From Planctomycetota bacterium (lineage in GTDB: Bacteria > Planctomycetota > GCA-2746535), in contig NVWA01000006.1 of NCBI GenBank assembly GCA_002746535.1, positions 81,411 through 145,410 of the forward strand: a DNA stretch of 64,000 bases, given 5' to 3'. A program made the position numbers and the translations under genes. Of this stretch, positions 62,766 to 64,000 are shown piece by piece. Numbering within the stretch: position 1 is the first letter of the stretch; the number at the start of each line of letters is the position of its first letter. The notes under the pieces were generated by a model. The model did no database searches. It worked only from the letters and a program-made list of their open reading frames with translations, and had not been told where the DNA came from.

Positions 62766-63893
62766 TTAGGAAGATTCACCTAAAACGACACCTATAGGGC
62801 TACCTAAGCCATAGGAGACGTTAATGAATTTCTTTGATTTGATCAATAAATCAGTTTCATTAATGATTAAGTTCTTATTTAAATTTGAAAGAGGCGAGCG
62901 AGCCTGTAATTGTGGAATAAAATTATTTTTTGCGAATATAAGACATAAAGTGAATTCCAACAAGCCACTGGCTCCTAATAAATGGCCTGTATGCCTTTTC
63001 GTTGATGAAAATAGTAAATTTGGATTTTGTTTAGTTAATCGATCCATTAAAGACGATTCCATTATGTCATTTACTTTTGTGGCGGTACCGTGTAAATTTA
63101 GGTGATGAAAATCATTTATTGATAAATTTGCTGAATTCAATGCTTGATCAATTAATTTCATAATTGAGTCGGGGCCATGTTTGAATTTAGAAAAATGGGT
63201 AGCATCAGTTCCAGAAGCAATGGCATCAATAGTACCGATAGAATCATCTGATAAGTTTTCTTTTGAAATAATTAATGCGGCTGAGCCATCACCAATATGA
63301 AAACCTGAATGATTTTGATCAAAAGGCAGCATCCCTTTTGGATTTAATGTAAGTACTCCCAATTGGTGAAATGCAGAAATGATTTCATTTGTTATTGAGG
63401 CTTCTGCCATGCAAATAATTATTTGTTTGTATTCATTCTTTTTTATTAGATTCACAGCTTTATTTAATACTTGTGCACCAGTGGCACAGGCTGCATTTGG
63501 TATGTGAATATAGGGTATTTGATAATGTTTAGATAAATCAATGTTTAATTGATTTGTATTTGCGATAGCAATATCTGCAATGTCTTGTTCTTGTATATGT
63601 TTTGAAATGGATGAACTATATCCTTTTGTGCATCCTGCCATTATTGCTGTATCATTCAAATTTATTTTTGATTGAGACATTTTAATTGCGTCATCAATAC
63701 TATGTTTTGCTAATTCAAAGACCTTGTCAGCTTTTTTGGGTAGCCAATCTTCTGGTGTTAGGCAAACTGGAAATATTTTATTATCCACTTTGATTGAATC
63801 TATTTGGGGGACGATTTTAAAATTTTGAATTATTTCTTTAGGTGATTTTCCTACCCGACAAATAATGCCTAATCCATTGATAAATATTTTCAT
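62766..63893 (-). CDS. Beta-ketoacyl synthase (FabF-like condensing enzyme)
   Basis: This 375-residue thiolase-fold condensing enzyme has the active Cys in 'IHIPNAACATGAQVLNKAVN', the first His in 'HHLNLHGTATKVNDIME' and the second in 'SSTKRHTGHLLGASGLLEFT', so the Cys-His-His triad is intact. It is some 35 residues shorter than FabF. It overlaps the preceding short-chain dehydrogenase gene by 4 bases, so the two act together, perhaps in a polyene, polyketide or special fatty-acid pathway whose remaining genes would lie beyond the window; that is inference. Confidence 0.93.
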   Translation of the reverse strand: MKIFINGLGIICRVGKSPKEIIQNFKIVPQIDSIKVDNKIFPVCLTPEDWLPKKADKVFELAKHSIDDAIKMSQSKINLNDTAIMAGCTKGYSSSISKHIQEQDIADIAIANTNQLNIDLSKHYQIPYIHIPNAACATGAQVLNKAVNLIKKNEYKQIIICMAEASITNEIISAFHQLGVLTLNPKGMLPFDQNHSGFHIGDGSAALIISKENLSDDSIGTIDAIASGTDATHFSKFKHGPDSIMKLIDQALNSANLSINDFHHLNLHGTATKVNDIMESSLMDRLTKQNPNLLFSSTKRHTGHLLGASGLLEFTLCLIFAKNNFIPQLQARSPLSNLNKNLIINETDLLIKSKKFINVSYGLGSPIGVVLGESS

Positions 63894-64000
63894 GATGGTC
63901 GACTTTCAATGTTGAAAATTTGACCACTGATAGTTTTGCTTTGTAATAAAAACAGTACACAATTGAGTACGTCTTCAATTGATGTAAGTTGATTTAGGTA
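63890..64000 (-). CDS. 3' end of a short-chain dehydrogenase (FabG-like), cut by window edge
   Basis: The last 36 codons of a minus-strand gene enter at the right edge. The translation reads 'YLNQLTSIEDVLNCVLFLL' followed by 'QSKTISGQIFNIESRPS', the typical C-terminal pattern of short-chain dehydrogenases/ketoacyl reductases (S.EDV...V.FLL....TGQ...VD). Its TGA stop overlaps the ATG of the ketosynthase gene. The pairing of a reductase and condensing enzyme fits fatty-acid or polyketide chain building. Confidence 0.8.
   Translation of the reverse strand, partial: YLNQLTSIEDVLNCVLFLLQSKTISGQIFNIESRPS

Overview
The window is AT-rich (by eye roughly one third G+C) and comes from a Gram-negative bacterium: it has lipoprotein signal peptides, an ExbB/ExbD pair, a LolA-like protein and many exported proteins. 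The mix of NPCBM and discoidin-like domains, very large PQQ-propeller/TPR proteins, FlgD/NHL proteins, a heparinase-type lyase, tandem MoxR genes with DUF58, a membrane-anchored ECF sigma factor and PPi-dependent phosphofructokinase points to the Planctomycetota-Verrucomicrobiota-Lentisphaerota group. Lentisphaerota or a relative is my best guess, inferred from gene content only.

Region 1 (1-16851, plus strand) reads as one long operon: a 5'-truncated helical protein, an NPCBM protein, a lipoprotein, two MoxR AAA+ ATPases (the first with a Walker A Lys-to-Arg change), a DUF58/vWA protein, and two tandem ~1570-residue secreted TPR/PQQ proteins that are close paralogues. Region 2 (17056-34943, minus strand) is accessory: an ECF sigma factor fused to a membrane segment and large extracytoplasmic part, an orphan protein, a heparinase II/III lyase, a decayed transposase, a pseudo-Hpt protein, a discoidin-like protein, an NHL protein, a phospholipase C-type phosphoesterase, a PQQ protein and RecQ. 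Several of these genes look richer in G+C than their surroundings. A PhyH-type dioxygenase follows.

Region 3 (36474-42064, plus strand) holds ExbB, ExbD and a translationally coupled 1503-residue TonB/TolA-like protein. Its membrane segment carries the Ser-x3-His motif of TonB and TolA. It then has about 1000 residues of charged helix and a CBM9-like C-terminus. This is the most striking possible new system. An intact Hpt protein and a hypothetical secreted protein follow.

Region 4 (44295-64000) is mostly housekeeping on the minus strand. It includes a histidine phosphatase-asnS-rimP-BioD/DRTGG run and, on the plus strand, PPi-PFK. A potassium channel-symporter-S41 peptidase-LolA-like-malic enzyme run follows. 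A MoeY-like ThiF/nitroreductase fusion lies divergent from a TetR regulator, with a perfect 30-bp palindrome between them. A lipoprotein hydrolase converges on folE across a strong terminator. Then come thiI, a cysteine desulfurase, a ketosynthase and the 3' end of a short-chain dehydrogenase. No rRNA, tRNA or CRISPR array was seen. TTG starts with good Shine-Dalgarno sequences recur.
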